Source: Natrarchaeobius chitinivorans (GTDB lineage: Archaea > Halobacteriota > Halobacteria > Halobacteriales > Natrialbaceae). Taken from it: a stretch of 64,000 nucleotides of DNA. The stretch covers positions 186,001 to 250,000 of the forward strand of contig NZ_REGA01000005.1 in the NCBI RefSeq assembly GCF_003841505.1, in the 5' to 3' direction. A program made the position numbers and the translations under genes. This document shows positions 27,260 to 35,466 of this stretch, in pieces; the first letter of the stretch is position 1; every line of letters starts with the position of its first letter. The notes under the pieces were generated by a model. It saw nothing but the letters and a program-made list of their open reading frames with translations, was not told where the DNA came from and made no database searches.

Positions 27260-27641
27260 CTGCAGCTAGTTCCCCTAGAACCCGACAGTTTTCGAGCAAG
27301 GAATCGGGGATCTCTTCTATCGATTCGAACACCTTCTCAACGATGAATTCCGCTTCGGCAAAATTGGGTCCACGATGGACACAGAACGGTTCAGACTCCC
27401 AATGAACGTATCCTGCGTCGGCGAGCTTCGGAAGGTGGTGATGTCGTAGCTTGATGGCTAACGTTTCGGATTCCATTGATTGGTTGGGCGACTCTGCAGC
27501 GTCAGGCAGTGGAAGCCGTTCATCCGGGGGCGCATCCCGCAACGAAATAATGATCTCCCGTCGTGGTTCGGCCGAAAGACAGTCAAATAACTGATCCCAT
27601 TGATCTGCCCATTTCTGCTCATTAGGTGGGCTGAAAGACAT
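27252..27641 (-). CDS. DUF7344-like winged-helix protein
   Basis: A 129-residue protein of the same kind as 24583-24936: LFDCLSAEPRREIIISLRDAP, then LRHHHLPKLADAGYVHWESE. Translationally coupled to the HalOD1 gene (overlap ATGGCTGA). The start at 27641 gives MSFSPPNEQ; an upstream in-frame extension is less acidic. The operon suggests the two proteins act together in signalling, but this is inference. Confidence 0.72.
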   Translation of the reverse strand: MSFSPPNEQKWADQWDQLFDCLSAEPRREIIISLRDAPPDERLPLPDAAESPNQSMESETLAIKLRHHHLPKLADAGYVHWESEPFCVHRGPNFAEAEFIVEKVFESIEEIPDSLLENCRVLGELAADG

Positions 27642-27873
27642 ACAATCCCTTTTCCCTCCAACCTCTTCAGCCTTGCCAGTCGATAACACAACATACTACC
27701 GAGAATGAAAATCCCATCTTCTTTGGCCACATACCTCATATAAGTCAAACAATATACTGAACTGCCTTTCGAAATATTCAGTTTACATCTTGCACGACGC
27801 TCCGAACACCATATGAAACTGTCAGGAATCTCAGCGCTCAGTTCGCACGTGTAGTGAGCAGATAGTTCACCAC

Positions 27874-27955
27874 TTTCGGTATGAAACAAACGAAGTCGTC
27901 GTACTGCATTGATGCTCTATATTCAGCAGCCGACTTTTGGCACATTCCAGATAAA
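27874..27955. repeat. Family-C related composite repeat
   Basis: Joins a GAAACAAACGAAGTCGTCGT block and a TATATTCAGCAGCC block. The first part recurs at 24470-24502 and the second at 23962-24000. Likely the remains of a small non-autonomous mobile element in the accessory stretch. Confidence 0.5.
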
Positions 27956-28099
27956 TCGATAGCTGGTTCGGTAACTGCTCCCCCTGCACATACCAGTTAT
28001 TAGGTACCCAAGAGCAAGTATCCGAACGGTTCTATGACACCCTGATTGCAGGTGTGTCCTCCCCGGGGTTTTTCGTCGTCGCGGTAGTAGCTGTACGCT

Positions 28100-28543
28100 A
28101 TGGCGGGGCTTCGCTGGACGACCCTGACCGGTGACGAACGCGACGACTTCCTCGAGACCGGTGGCACTGGCGTGCTCTCGTTTGCGACCGGACCGGACGA
28201 GCCGCCGGCATCGCTCCCGATATCGTACGGGTATTATGCAGCGGACGAGGCGTTTTACTTCCGGCTTTCGTTTCCGCCGGGGACCGCCAAGGACGCTCTC
28301 ATCGAGAACCAGGTTTCGTTCGTCACGCACGACGAGACGGCTGACGGCTGGCGAAGCGTCGTTGCGACCGGAACGCTCGAGGAACTGGCAGACGCCCATC
28401 CCGAATCGGTTGCGGTACAGGGTATGTGGGCGGTTCGAATCCCGACGGTCGACGTCTTCGACCGGCCACGCGACGAGATCGAGTTCCACGACTTCCGCCT
28501 CGATCCGGACACGCTGACGGGGCGAAAGAGCGTCCCCGAGTGA
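28100..28543 (+). CDS. Pyridoxamine 5'-phosphate oxidase-fold FMN-binding protein
   Basis: A 147-residue split-barrel flavoprotein. FLETGGTGVLSFATGPDEPP (residues 15-34) and LPISYGYYAADEAFYFRLSF match the family, with WRSVVATGTLEEL in the centre. It is a paralogue of 17075-17566. Specific substrate unknown. An 82-bp repeat follows 57 bp after the stop. Confidence 0.8.
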   Translation: MAGLRWTTLTGDERDDFLETGGTGVLSFATGPDEPPASLPISYGYYAADEAFYFRLSFPPGTAKDALIENQVSFVTHDETADGWRSVVATGTLEELADAHPESVAVQGMWAVRIPTVDVFDRPRDEIEFHDFRLDPDTLTGRKSVPE

Positions 28544-28600
28544 GACGGATTGCTGTCACGGTTTGCCGGAGAGACCGCAGGCAGCCCGTGAGTGTCTGTC

Positions 28601-28682
28601 ATACGGTTTACTGTCAGTCATTGCCGGCGCACCCGCGACCTGGGCGGCGGGTGCGCCGGTACACAGTGGCAGTAATCCGTAT
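28601..28682. repeat. 82-bp palindromic repeat (family A)
   Basis: ATACGGTTTACTGTC and GGCAGTAATCCGTAT at the ends, GCCGGCGCACCCGC and GCGGGTGCGCCGG inside. It lies between the PPOX gene and the sulfatase gene, both plus strand. Confidence 0.85.
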
Positions 28683-28726
28683 CAGGCGGAACATAATTAT
28701 CCCGCCCGCCGTGGTAGACCGGAGTC

Positions 28727-30106
28727 ATGGTCGATTCACGACCGAACGTTCTCCTGATCCACTGCCACGATCTCGGGCGGTACCTCGGTTGTTACGGGAT
28801 GGATATCGAAACGCCGTCGATCGATGCGCTCGCAGCCGATGGGGCGCTGTTCGAACGACACTTCACGACTGCACCCCAGTGTTCGCCGAGTCGAGGCAGT
28901 CTCATGACCGGGTGTGTCCCCCACGTCAACGGCCTCATGGGGCTCGCACACGGCGACTGGGAGCTTCACGACGACGAGCGAATCCTGCCCCAGTACCTCC
29001 GCGATGCCGGGTACGAGACCCACCTTTTCGGACTCCAACACATCACCCAGGATACGGATCGACTCGAGTACGATCACGTCCACTCCGAAGGGAACCTCTA
29101 TCCGGGCGTCTCGCCGGCGGTCCACCAGGCCAACCGGGCTCGAAACGTGGCGTCGGTCGTGTCCTCGTTTCTCGAGGCGGGGGCGTACGCCGAACCGTTT
29201 TTCGCGTCGGTCGGATTCTTCGAGTGTCATCGGGTCGAAGAAGAAAACGGTCGATACGGGTTCGACGCGGGCTATTACGGTGCCGACGATCCCGACGAGG
29301 TTCGACCGCTCCCGTATCTGCCGGACAGGCGGGGCATCCGTCAGGATCTCGCGGAAATGCGCGGGATGGTATCGGCGATCGACGAGGGCGTCGGGACGAT
29401 CATCGACGCCCTCATCGCGGCCGGTATCGACGAGGAGACGCTCGTGATCTTCACGACCGAACACGGCATCGCGTTCCCTCGAGCGAAAGGTGCCTGTTAC
29501 GATGCGGGAATCGAGGCGGTACTCGCGCTTCGGTATCCCGACGCCATCGACGGCGGCGAGCGATACGACGAACTCGTCAGCAACGTCGACGTGTTGCCGA
29601 CGGTGCTCGACCTCGTCGACGTCGACGTTCCCGACGCAGTCGACGGACGAAGCTTTGCCGCGCTCGTTACCGACGACGAAGACGACAGCTACGAGAAACG
29701 TGATCGCATCTTCGCCGAGATGACGTGGCACGATATGTACAATCCCGTCCGTGCGATCCGGACGGATCGATTCAAGTACATCCGAAACTTCTGGCATCTC
29801 CCCAGAGTGTACCTCCCGGCGGACGTCTTCGCCAGCGAATCCGGGCGCGAAGTTCGAGAGAGCGACGGCGTTCCGGCGCGACAGTACGAAGAACTCTACG
29901 ATCTCCGCGATGCACCGCAAGAAGACGACAACGTCGTGTACGAACCGCGGTATCAGGACGTTAGACGAGAGCTCTCGAGAGAACTCTACGAGTGGATGGA
30001 CGCGACGGACGATCCGCTTCTCGACGGTCCCGTCGTGCCGGGTGACTACGACGAGATTGCGTTGTGGCCGCACGAATCGGGTGACAACCGATTCGACGTC
30101 CGTTAG
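28727..30106 (+). CDS. Sulfatase family hydrolase
   Basis: A 459-residue alkaline-phosphatase-superfamily enzyme. The sulfatase signature QCSPSRGSLMTG is complete, with Cys52 in C-x-P-S-R, the residue that must be converted to formylglycine. Metal ligands are expected in PNVLLIHCHDLG at the N-terminus and in FTTEHG near residue 247. It probably cleaves sulfate esters, perhaps from sulfated glycans or lipids, but the substrate is unknown. No maturase gene is in the window. No signal peptide, so it is cytoplasmic. The 3' end overlaps the GAPDH gene by 4 bp on the opposite strand. Confidence 0.85.
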   Translation: MVDSRPNVLLIHCHDLGRYLGCYGMDIETPSIDALAADGALFERHFTTAPQCSPSRGSLMTGCVPHVNGLMGLAHGDWELHDDERILPQYLRDAGYETHLFGLQHITQDTDRLEYDHVHSEGNLYPGVSPAVHQANRARNVASVVSSFLEAGAYAEPFFASVGFFECHRVEEENGRYGFDAGYYGADDPDEVRPLPYLPDRRGIRQDLAEMRGMVSAIDEGVGTIIDALIAAGIDEETLVIFTTEHGIAFPRAKGACYDAGIEAVLALRYPDAIDGGERYDELVSNVDVLPTVLDLVDVDVPDAVDGRSFAALVTDDEDDSYEKRDRIFAEMTWHDMYNPVRAIRTDRFKYIRNFWHLPRVYLPADVFASESGREVRESDGVPARQYEELYDLRDAPQEDDNVVYEPRYQDVRRELSRELYEWMDATDDPLLDGPVVPGDYDEIALWPHESGDNRFDVR

Positions 30107-31164
30107 CGCGTGGTCGACGGTTGGGTATCGATGATCCCCGACTCCGCGGCAACGTGGGTCGCGAGCGAGATCATCTGCGCCGAGAACCCGTACTCGTTGT
30201 CGTACCAGGCGAGTACTTTCACCAGACCGTCCTCGAGCACCATCGACCCCGCGAGATCGACGTACGACGCGAACGGAAGTCCGACGATATCTCGAGAGAC
30301 GATCTCCTCGTCGGTGTAGCCGAGGACGCCGGCGAGGTCGCCGTCTGCAGCATTGCGGACGGCGTCTTCGAGGTCCGCTTTCGTGACGTCGGCTTCGAGG
30401 GCGACGGTGAGATCGGTAATCGACCCGTTTGGGACTGGAACGCGCATCGCCATCCCGTCGAGTTTTCCCTCGAGTTGTGGGAGGATTTCGGTGGTTGCGA
30501 TCGCGGCACCGGTCGTGGTCGGGACGATGTTCTCGGCGGCGGCCCGGCCGCGGCGGCGCTTCCCGAGCGGCCCGTCGACGAGGTTCTGACTGCCGGTGTA
30601 GGCGTGGACGGTCGTGAGCAAACCGGAGTCGATACCGAACGCCTCGTCGAGGACGTTCACGACCGGGGCGACGGAGTTAGTCGTACAGGAGGCGTTCGAG
30701 ACGACGTCTGCACCGTCGTAGGTCTCGTGGTTGACGCCGTAGACGAACATCGGCATCGGCTTCTCGCCTTTCGGCGGCGCCGAGATGATCACCTTGTCGG
30801 CACCGCCCTCGAGGTGTCCGGACGCCTCGTCGTACGTCCGAAACAGGCCGGTCGCCTCGAAGACGACGTCGACGCCGAAATCGTCCCACGGAATCGTCGA
30901 GGGCTCCCGTTCGGTGAGGAGGCGGATCTCTCGGTCGCCGACGAACAAACTGTTGCCCTCTCGCTTGACGTCCTCGAGTCGGCCGTGGACCGAATCGTAC
31001 TCGAGCAGGTACGCCATGTCGTCGTCGGCCATCACGTCGTTGATGGCGACCACGTCGACGCGCTCGTCCGAAAGCGATGCACGAAGGACGTTTCGACCGA
31101 TTCGGCCGAAGCCGTTCAGACCGATTCGAAGCGACCCGCTGGAGTCATCGGAATACGTTCCCAT
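30103..31164 (-). CDS. gap: Type I glyceraldehyde-3-phosphate dehydrogenase
   Basis: A 353-residue NAD(P)-dependent GAPDH of the bacterial type. The Rossmann motif GLNGFGRIGRNVLRA (residues 15-29) and catalytic SNASCTTNSVAP (Cys160) are intact, and HAYTGSQNLVDGP follows. The enzyme oxidises glyceraldehyde 3-phosphate in the lower glycolytic path, or runs in reverse. The ATG at 31164 is chosen because a TATA-like GGACTTTACC lies about 25 bp upstream (31186-31196). Two tandem duplications lie just beyond the promoter. The neighbouring kinase and PEP synthase point to central carbon metabolism. Confidence 0.93.
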   Translation of the reverse strand: MGTYSDDSSGSLRIGLNGFGRIGRNVLRASLSDERVDVVAINDVMADDDMAYLLEYDSVHGRLEDVKREGNSLFVGDREIRLLTEREPSTIPWDDFGVDVVFEATGLFRTYDEASGHLEGGADKVIISAPPKGEKPMPMFVYGVNHETYDGADVVSNASCTTNSVAPVVNVLDEAFGIDSGLLTTVHAYTGSQNLVDGPLGKRRRGRAAAENIVPTTTGAAIATTEILPQLEGKLDGMAMRVPVPNGSITDLTVALEADVTKADLEDAVRNAADGDLAGVLGYTDEEIVSRDIVGLPFASYVDLAGSMVLEDGLVKVLAWYDNEYGFSAQMISLATHVAAESGIIDTQPSTTR

Positions 31165-31197
31165 AACCGATTGGGCCACACCGGCCGGTAAAGTCCT

Positions 31198-31243
31198 TGG
31201 CCCCGGAACCGAGATGGCTCTGGCCCCGGGACCGAGACGGCTC
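31198..31243. repeat. 23-bp tandem duplication upstream of the GAPDH promoter
   Basis: Units TGGCCCCGGAACCGAGATGG(CTC) and TGGCCCCGGGACCGAGACGG(CTC) differ at two positions. A second tandem duplication of 25 bp (GTGCC-AGCGGTGCC type) follows at 31261-31310. Both lie upstream of GAPDH. Confidence 0.8.
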
Positions 31244-31260
31244 CGATCGTACGGGACGGT

Positions 31261-31310
31261 GTGCCGAGCGGTGCCCGCGATCGGCGTGCCAACCGGTGCC
31301 TGCGACCGGT
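31261..31310. repeat. 25-bp tandem duplication
   Basis: GTGCCGAGCGGTGCCCGCGA and GTGCCAACCGGTGCCTGCGA begin two 25-bp units. They lie between the GAPDH promoter and the 82-bp repeat at 31321. Confidence 0.7.
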
Positions 31311-31320
31311 GGGCCGCTTG

Positions 31321-31402
31321 ATACGGACTGCTGTCAGTCATTATCGGCGCGACCGCGGGACAGCGCCCGGTCGCTCCGGTACACAGTGACAGCAATCCGT
31401 AT
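31321..31402. repeat. 82-bp palindromic repeat (family A), variant arms
   Basis: Outer arms are ATACGGACTGCTGTC and GACAGCAATCCGTAT; inner arms CGGCGCGACCGCGG and CCCGGTCGCTCCGG. Compared with the 17639 copy, A-T pairs in the outer arm are replaced by G-C pairs on both sides. A further right-end fragment (ACAGCGATCCGTAT) at 31428-31441 overlaps the last codons of the kinase gene. Confidence 0.85.
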
Positions 31403-31425
31403 GAGTGTGAGCGCCGAGTAACTCG

Positions 31426-32826
31426 TCACAGCGATCCGTATGACTCCTCGTCGCCGTTTGCGACCGCGAGTTCGAGAACGAAACTCGAGGAGGAGACGAT
31501 GTCGCCGATGCCGACCGTTCCCGCGGGTTCGTCGACGACGCGGTTGGGACAGGCGGCGACCGTCGGGGTGTAGAGGACGCCGCCGTCGGCCGTCTCGCCG
31601 ACTTGATCCGCGAGGAGTTCGATCGCCTCTTTCCCGTTCTCCGAGGGCTCGTACTCGAGCCCCGTCTCGAGGTCGTCTGCTGACGCGATGTGACCCAGCG
31701 CCGCCTTCGTCGCGGCGTTGACGGCGGCGAACTCCAGTCCGCGCTCGACTGCCGCCGGGGGGAGATACGAGTCCATCACGGCGAGATGGTACTCCATCGC
31801 GTGTAACCGGACGCAGTCGACGCCGAGTTCCTCACGCAGCGCGGACAGCATGCGGTAATGGTCGAGAATTTCGTCGGGTTCGAACGGCGTCTCCTCGCTT
31901 GGTGGCGCGTCGACGACGCCGAGTCCGGCGTCCTCGTGGAGGAGGGTGAGTTCGTGGGTGTCCGCGCCGACGACGTTCGCCTCCGGCAGGATCCACTCGT
32001 AGATGCTCTCCCGCAAGTCGTCGTCGTGGGTTACGGCGTACTCGATGTGTATCTTCAGTTCGTCCTCGCTTCCCGACCGGAGTCGGTGAATCACGTCTCG
32101 AGCGTGCCGATGTGCCTGCTCGTAGTCCTCCTCGACGTGGTCGGGTGTGAGGTTGTGATACCCGGCGAGCAACGCCCCGTCGACGGCCTCGCCGACCTGA
32201 TCGACGTGCGCGTCGAGGTCGCCGGCGACGAGGTCGAACTCCGGCGGTCTCGAGGCCGCGATGAATCGGGTGTCTTCGATCGCTCGAACGTCGAAGAGTT
32301 CGTCGCCGACTCTGAACTCGAACACCCAGTTGATCTTCGTTCGCTCGGCGTTGACCGCCTCGCGTAGCGGGACGAACTCCACTTCGCCGTCCTCGACCAT
32401 CGGATACGTCACCGCGTCGGGGTGGTCGAACATCGAGAGCTGTCTGTCCGAGATCAGGTACGTGTACGTGATCGGGGCCCCACCGAGCGAGGAGACGAGG
32501 TTGGTCATGATCCCCGTCTGGCCGCCCATCTGCTGGCTGTCCGGGCTCAACTCCGCCTCGAGCGTCGCCGCGAACTCGTCGGTCATCGCGACTTCGTCGC
32601 CCCGCCCGGCCGCCATCGTGTGCGTGATCGCCGTCGCGAGGTTTCGTTTCGACGCCAGCGGACTCGGCGGGTGACGGTCGCCGGGGTCTGGCGGCCGCTC
32701 GAGATACGACTCGAGGTCCTCGTCGACCCGGACGATCGCGTCCACGTTCGCGTTGTACGCGACGAACACGGGCAGTCCGTCGAGTGCCCGTACGTCCGCC
32801 TCCAGCTGCGAGTGATCGCCTGCCAT
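31426..32826 (-). CDS. ADP-dependent sugar kinase (ADP-glucokinase/phosphofructokinase family)
   Basis: A 466-residue ribokinase-fold enzyme of the archaeal ADP-dependent family. GLPVFVAYNANVDAIVRV (about residues 17-34) and GGQTGIMTN (near 100) form the sugar site. VGIGDIVSSSSF (near residue 443) is the catalytic GxGD motif with Asp as base. Family members phosphorylate glucose or fructose 6-phosphate with ADP; which one applies cannot be decided here. The last codons (SYGSL-stop) are built from an end of the 82-bp repeat. Divergent from PEP synthase. Confidence 0.85.
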   Translation of the reverse strand: MAGDHSQLEADVRALDGLPVFVAYNANVDAIVRVDEDLESYLERPPDPGDRHPPSPLASKRNLATAITHTMAAGRGDEVAMTDEFAATLEAELSPDSQQMGGQTGIMTNLVSSLGGAPITYTYLISDRQLSMFDHPDAVTYPMVEDGEVEFVPLREAVNAERTKINWVFEFRVGDELFDVRAIEDTRFIAASRPPEFDLVAGDLDAHVDQVGEAVDGALLAGYHNLTPDHVEEDYEQAHRHARDVIHRLRSGSEDELKIHIEYAVTHDDDLRESIYEWILPEANVVGADTHELTLLHEDAGLGVVDAPPSEETPFEPDEILDHYRMLSALREELGVDCVRLHAMEYHLAVMDSYLPPAAVERGLEFAAVNAATKAALGHIASADDLETGLEYEPSENGKEAIELLADQVGETADGGVLYTPTVAACPNRVVDEPAGTVGIGDIVSSSSFVLELAVANGDEESYGSL

Positions 32827-32911
32827 GACACGGGGTGCTCCCAGCGCCAGCGAGTTAATGCTGTGCGTGCCTCGATAGACTCCACCGATATGCGGGAGTA
32901 CGTTCTGTGGC

Positions 32912-32983
32912 CCGTACGGTCTATGATCGCCGGGCCCCGTACGGTCTGTGACTACCGCACCCGTCTGTTCTGTGACCCCCGCC
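32912..32983. promoter_or_regulatory. Three imperfect 24-25-bp direct repeats before the PEP synthase promoter
   Basis: CCGTACGGTCTATGATCGCC (32912), CCGTACGGTCTGTGACTACC (32937) and CCGTCTGTTCTGTGACCCCC (32961) are spaced by 24-25 bp and end just before a TATA-like GACTTATTATCG (32984-32995). The start codon is 33021. The spacing of about two and a half helical turns and the position suggest an activator or repressor array for PEP synthase. Regulator unknown. Confidence 0.6.
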
Positions 32984-33020
32984 GACTTATTATCGTCCAC
33001 GTGGTCAGCACGATAGATCG

Positions 33021-35297
33021 ATGGGAGGACACACGTTCGTTCGATGGCTGGAGGACGTCAGCAGCGCCGATACGGGGTCCGTCGGCGGAAAGAGTGCGAA
33101 CCTCGGGGAGCTCGCAGACCTCGATGTCCCGGTGATACCGGGCTTTACGACGACGGCTGGCGCGTACGATTTCTACGTCGAACGGACCGGTATCCGCGAG
33201 GCGATCGAGTCCGAGCTCGCCGGGCTGGACGCCGACGACGTCGCGGACCTGCAGCGGCGCGGAGAGCGGGTTCGCAGCCTGATCTCGGACGCGGAGATGC
33301 CCGCGGAACTCGAGACCGCGATCGTCGAGCGCTACGAGGAGCTGGGAAGTCGGCTAGAGATCGACGATCCCGAGGTCGCCGTCAGGAGTTCCGCGACCGC
33401 CGAGGACCTGCCGGACGCCTCCTTCGCGGGCCAACAGGAGACGTTCCTCAACGTTTCGGGAACGACGGAACTGCTCGAGTCGATCAAACACTGTTTCGCC
33501 TCGCTATTTACCGACCGCGCGATCGCTTACCGCGAGAACAACGATTTCGACCACCTCGCGGTGAAACTCGCCTGCACCGTCCAGAAGATGGGACGGGCTG
33601 ATCTGGCGTCCTCCGGGGTGTTGTTCAGCCTCGATCCCGACACCGGCTTCGACGAGGTCGTCGTCATCGAAGCGGCGTACGGGTTCGGCGAGCCGGTCGT
33701 CCAGGGCGTGGTCGACCCCGACAGGTACGTCGTCTTCGAGCCGACGAACGGCATCGTCGAGAAGGAACTCGGCGGGAAGACCCAGCGCATGGTGCGGCGC
33801 AACGGCGGAACCAAACTGGAGTCCGTCCCCGAAGACGCCCAGGGGGAGTTCGCGCTCTCGGACGACCGGATCCGGGAACTCGCGACGTACGCGAGCCGAA
33901 TCGAAGACCACTTCGGCGTCCCGCAGGATATCGAGTGGCTCGTCGACGGCGAACTCGAGGAGCTGTTCGTCGTTCAGGCCAGGCCGGAGACGGTCCACGG
34001 GGCGGCCGAGGGGAACGTCCTCCGAACGTACAGTCTCGAGGAAACCGCCGACGAGATACTGGAGGGGATCGCGATCGGAAACGCCGTTGCGACCGGTCCC
34101 GTTCGGGTTCTCGACGATCACCGGGAGATGGAACGGGTCGAGGAGGGCGACGTTCTCGTCACGGAGATGACCGACCCGGACTGGGTTCCCGTGATGAAGC
34201 GAGCGAGCGCGATCGTGACCGACCGGGGCGGCAAGACCTCCCACGCGGCGATCGTCTCGCGGGAGCTCGGCATTCCCGCGATCGTTCGCACCGGCGACGC
34301 GACCGGGACGCTGGCGAACGGCACCGCCGTCACGGTCGACTGTTCGACCGACGTCGGGCGGGTGTATGAGGGCGAACTCGAGTACGACGTCACCGAAGAG
34401 GCGGTCGACGATCTCCCGGAGACCGACACCGACGTGAAGCTGATCCTCGGCGATCCCGCGCGAGCGTTCTCGCTCGCGAATCTACCCGTCGACGGCGTCG
34501 GGCTGGCACGCGAGGAGTTCATCGTGACCTCTCACGTCGGCTACCACCCGCTGGAACTGCTCGAGCGCGGTGAAGAGGAACGATTCGTCGACGCGTTGCG
34601 GACCGGCATCGCGAAGATCGGAGCCGCGTTCTACCCGGACGACGTCCTCTTTCGGCTCAGCGACTTCAAGACCGACGAGTACCGCAACCTCGAGGGCGGC
34701 TGGAAGTACGAGCCGGAGGAAGCGAATCCGATGATCGGCTGGCGCGGTGCCTCCCGATACTACGACGAGCAGTTCCGCGAGGCGTTCCGGCTGGAGTGTG
34801 AGGCGTTGCGCCAGGTCCGCGAGGACGTCGGACTGGACAACGTCGTCGTGATGGTCCCGTTCTGTCGCACGCCCGAGGAGGGCGAACGCGTCCTCGAGTT
34901 GCTGGCCGAGTACGGCCTCTCGCGCGAGGAGATGGACGTCTACGTGATGGCGGAACTGCCGTCGAACATCGTCCTCGCGGACCGGTTCTCTGCGCTGTTC
35001 GACGGCTTCTCGATCGGGTCGAACGACCTCACCCAGCTGACCCTCGGCGTCGATCGGAACTCCGAACAGCTCGCGCCGCTTTTCGACGAGACCGACGAAT
35101 CGGTCACGCGGTCGATCAGTTCGTTGATCGAGGAAGCCCACCGGCACGATCGACCGGTCGGCATCTGCGGCGACGCGCCGTCGACGATCCCGGAGTACGT
35201 CGAGTTCCTGCTCGACGCCGGGATTGATTCGATTTCGGTGTCACCCGACGTCGCGGTCGAGACGCTGCTCACCGTCGCCGAACTCGAGGAGTCGTAA
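33021..35297 (+). CDS. ppsA: Phosphoenolpyruvate synthase (pyruvate, water dikinase)
   Basis: A 758-residue three-domain enzyme that makes PEP from pyruvate and ATP. The N-terminal ATP-grasp domain starts GSVGGKSANLGELADL; the swivelling phosphohistidine domain carries TDRGGKTSHAAIVSRELG with the catalytic His near residue 407; the C-terminal PEP-binding barrel ends with VGICGDAPS. Length fits the archaeal enzymes. Divergent from the ADP-dependent kinase, so both directions of sugar flow are coded here. A clear TATA box lies 29 bp before the start, with three direct repeats upstream. Confidence 0.93.
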   Translation: MGGHTFVRWLEDVSSADTGSVGGKSANLGELADLDVPVIPGFTTTAGAYDFYVERTGIREAIESELAGLDADDVADLQRRGERVRSLISDAEMPAELETAIVERYEELGSRLEIDDPEVAVRSSATAEDLPDASFAGQQETFLNVSGTTELLESIKHCFASLFTDRAIAYRENNDFDHLAVKLACTVQKMGRADLASSGVLFSLDPDTGFDEVVVIEAAYGFGEPVVQGVVDPDRYVVFEPTNGIVEKELGGKTQRMVRRNGGTKLESVPEDAQGEFALSDDRIRELATYASRIEDHFGVPQDIEWLVDGELEELFVVQARPETVHGAAEGNVLRTYSLEETADEILEGIAIGNAVATGPVRVLDDHREMERVEEGDVLVTEMTDPDWVPVMKRASAIVTDRGGKTSHAAIVSRELGIPAIVRTGDATGTLANGTAVTVDCSTDVGRVYEGELEYDVTEEAVDDLPETDTDVKLILGDPARAFSLANLPVDGVGLAREEFIVTSHVGYHPLELLERGEEERFVDALRTGIAKIGAAFYPDDVLFRLSDFKTDEYRNLEGGWKYEPEEANPMIGWRGASRYYDEQFREAFRLECEALRQVREDVGLDNVVVMVPFCRTPEEGERVLELLAEYGLSREEMDVYVMAELPSNIVLADRFSALFDGFSIGSNDLTQLTLGVDRNSEQLAPLFDETDESVTRSISSLIEEAHRHDRPVGICGDAPSTIPEYVEFLLDAGIDSISVSPDVAVETLLTVAELEES

Positions 35298-35387
35298 CTC
35301 TCGGTTCGTCGATCGCACCCGCGGACCGATGAAAGGTTTACCACTGGTGGCGTGGGAGGTCACGGCTGGGATCTCTCCCGTATCCGT

Positions 35388-35462
35388 ATGAGCACGAACC
35401 GGATGGCGATTCACGCGAGTTCCGACGACAGCACCGACACGTATCTGCTGGAGGGGATCTGA
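35388..35462 (+). CDS. Possible 24-codon leader ORF
   Basis: ATG at 35388 opens a 24-residue frame (MSTNRMAIHASSDDST...) ending TGA at 35462, 4 bp before the next start. A purine-rich GGAGGGGAT near its end could serve as ribosome binding site for the downstream gene. It is unclear whether it is translated. Confidence 0.3.
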   Translation: MSTNRMAIHASSDDSTDTYLLEGI

Positions 35463-35466
35463 GCCG

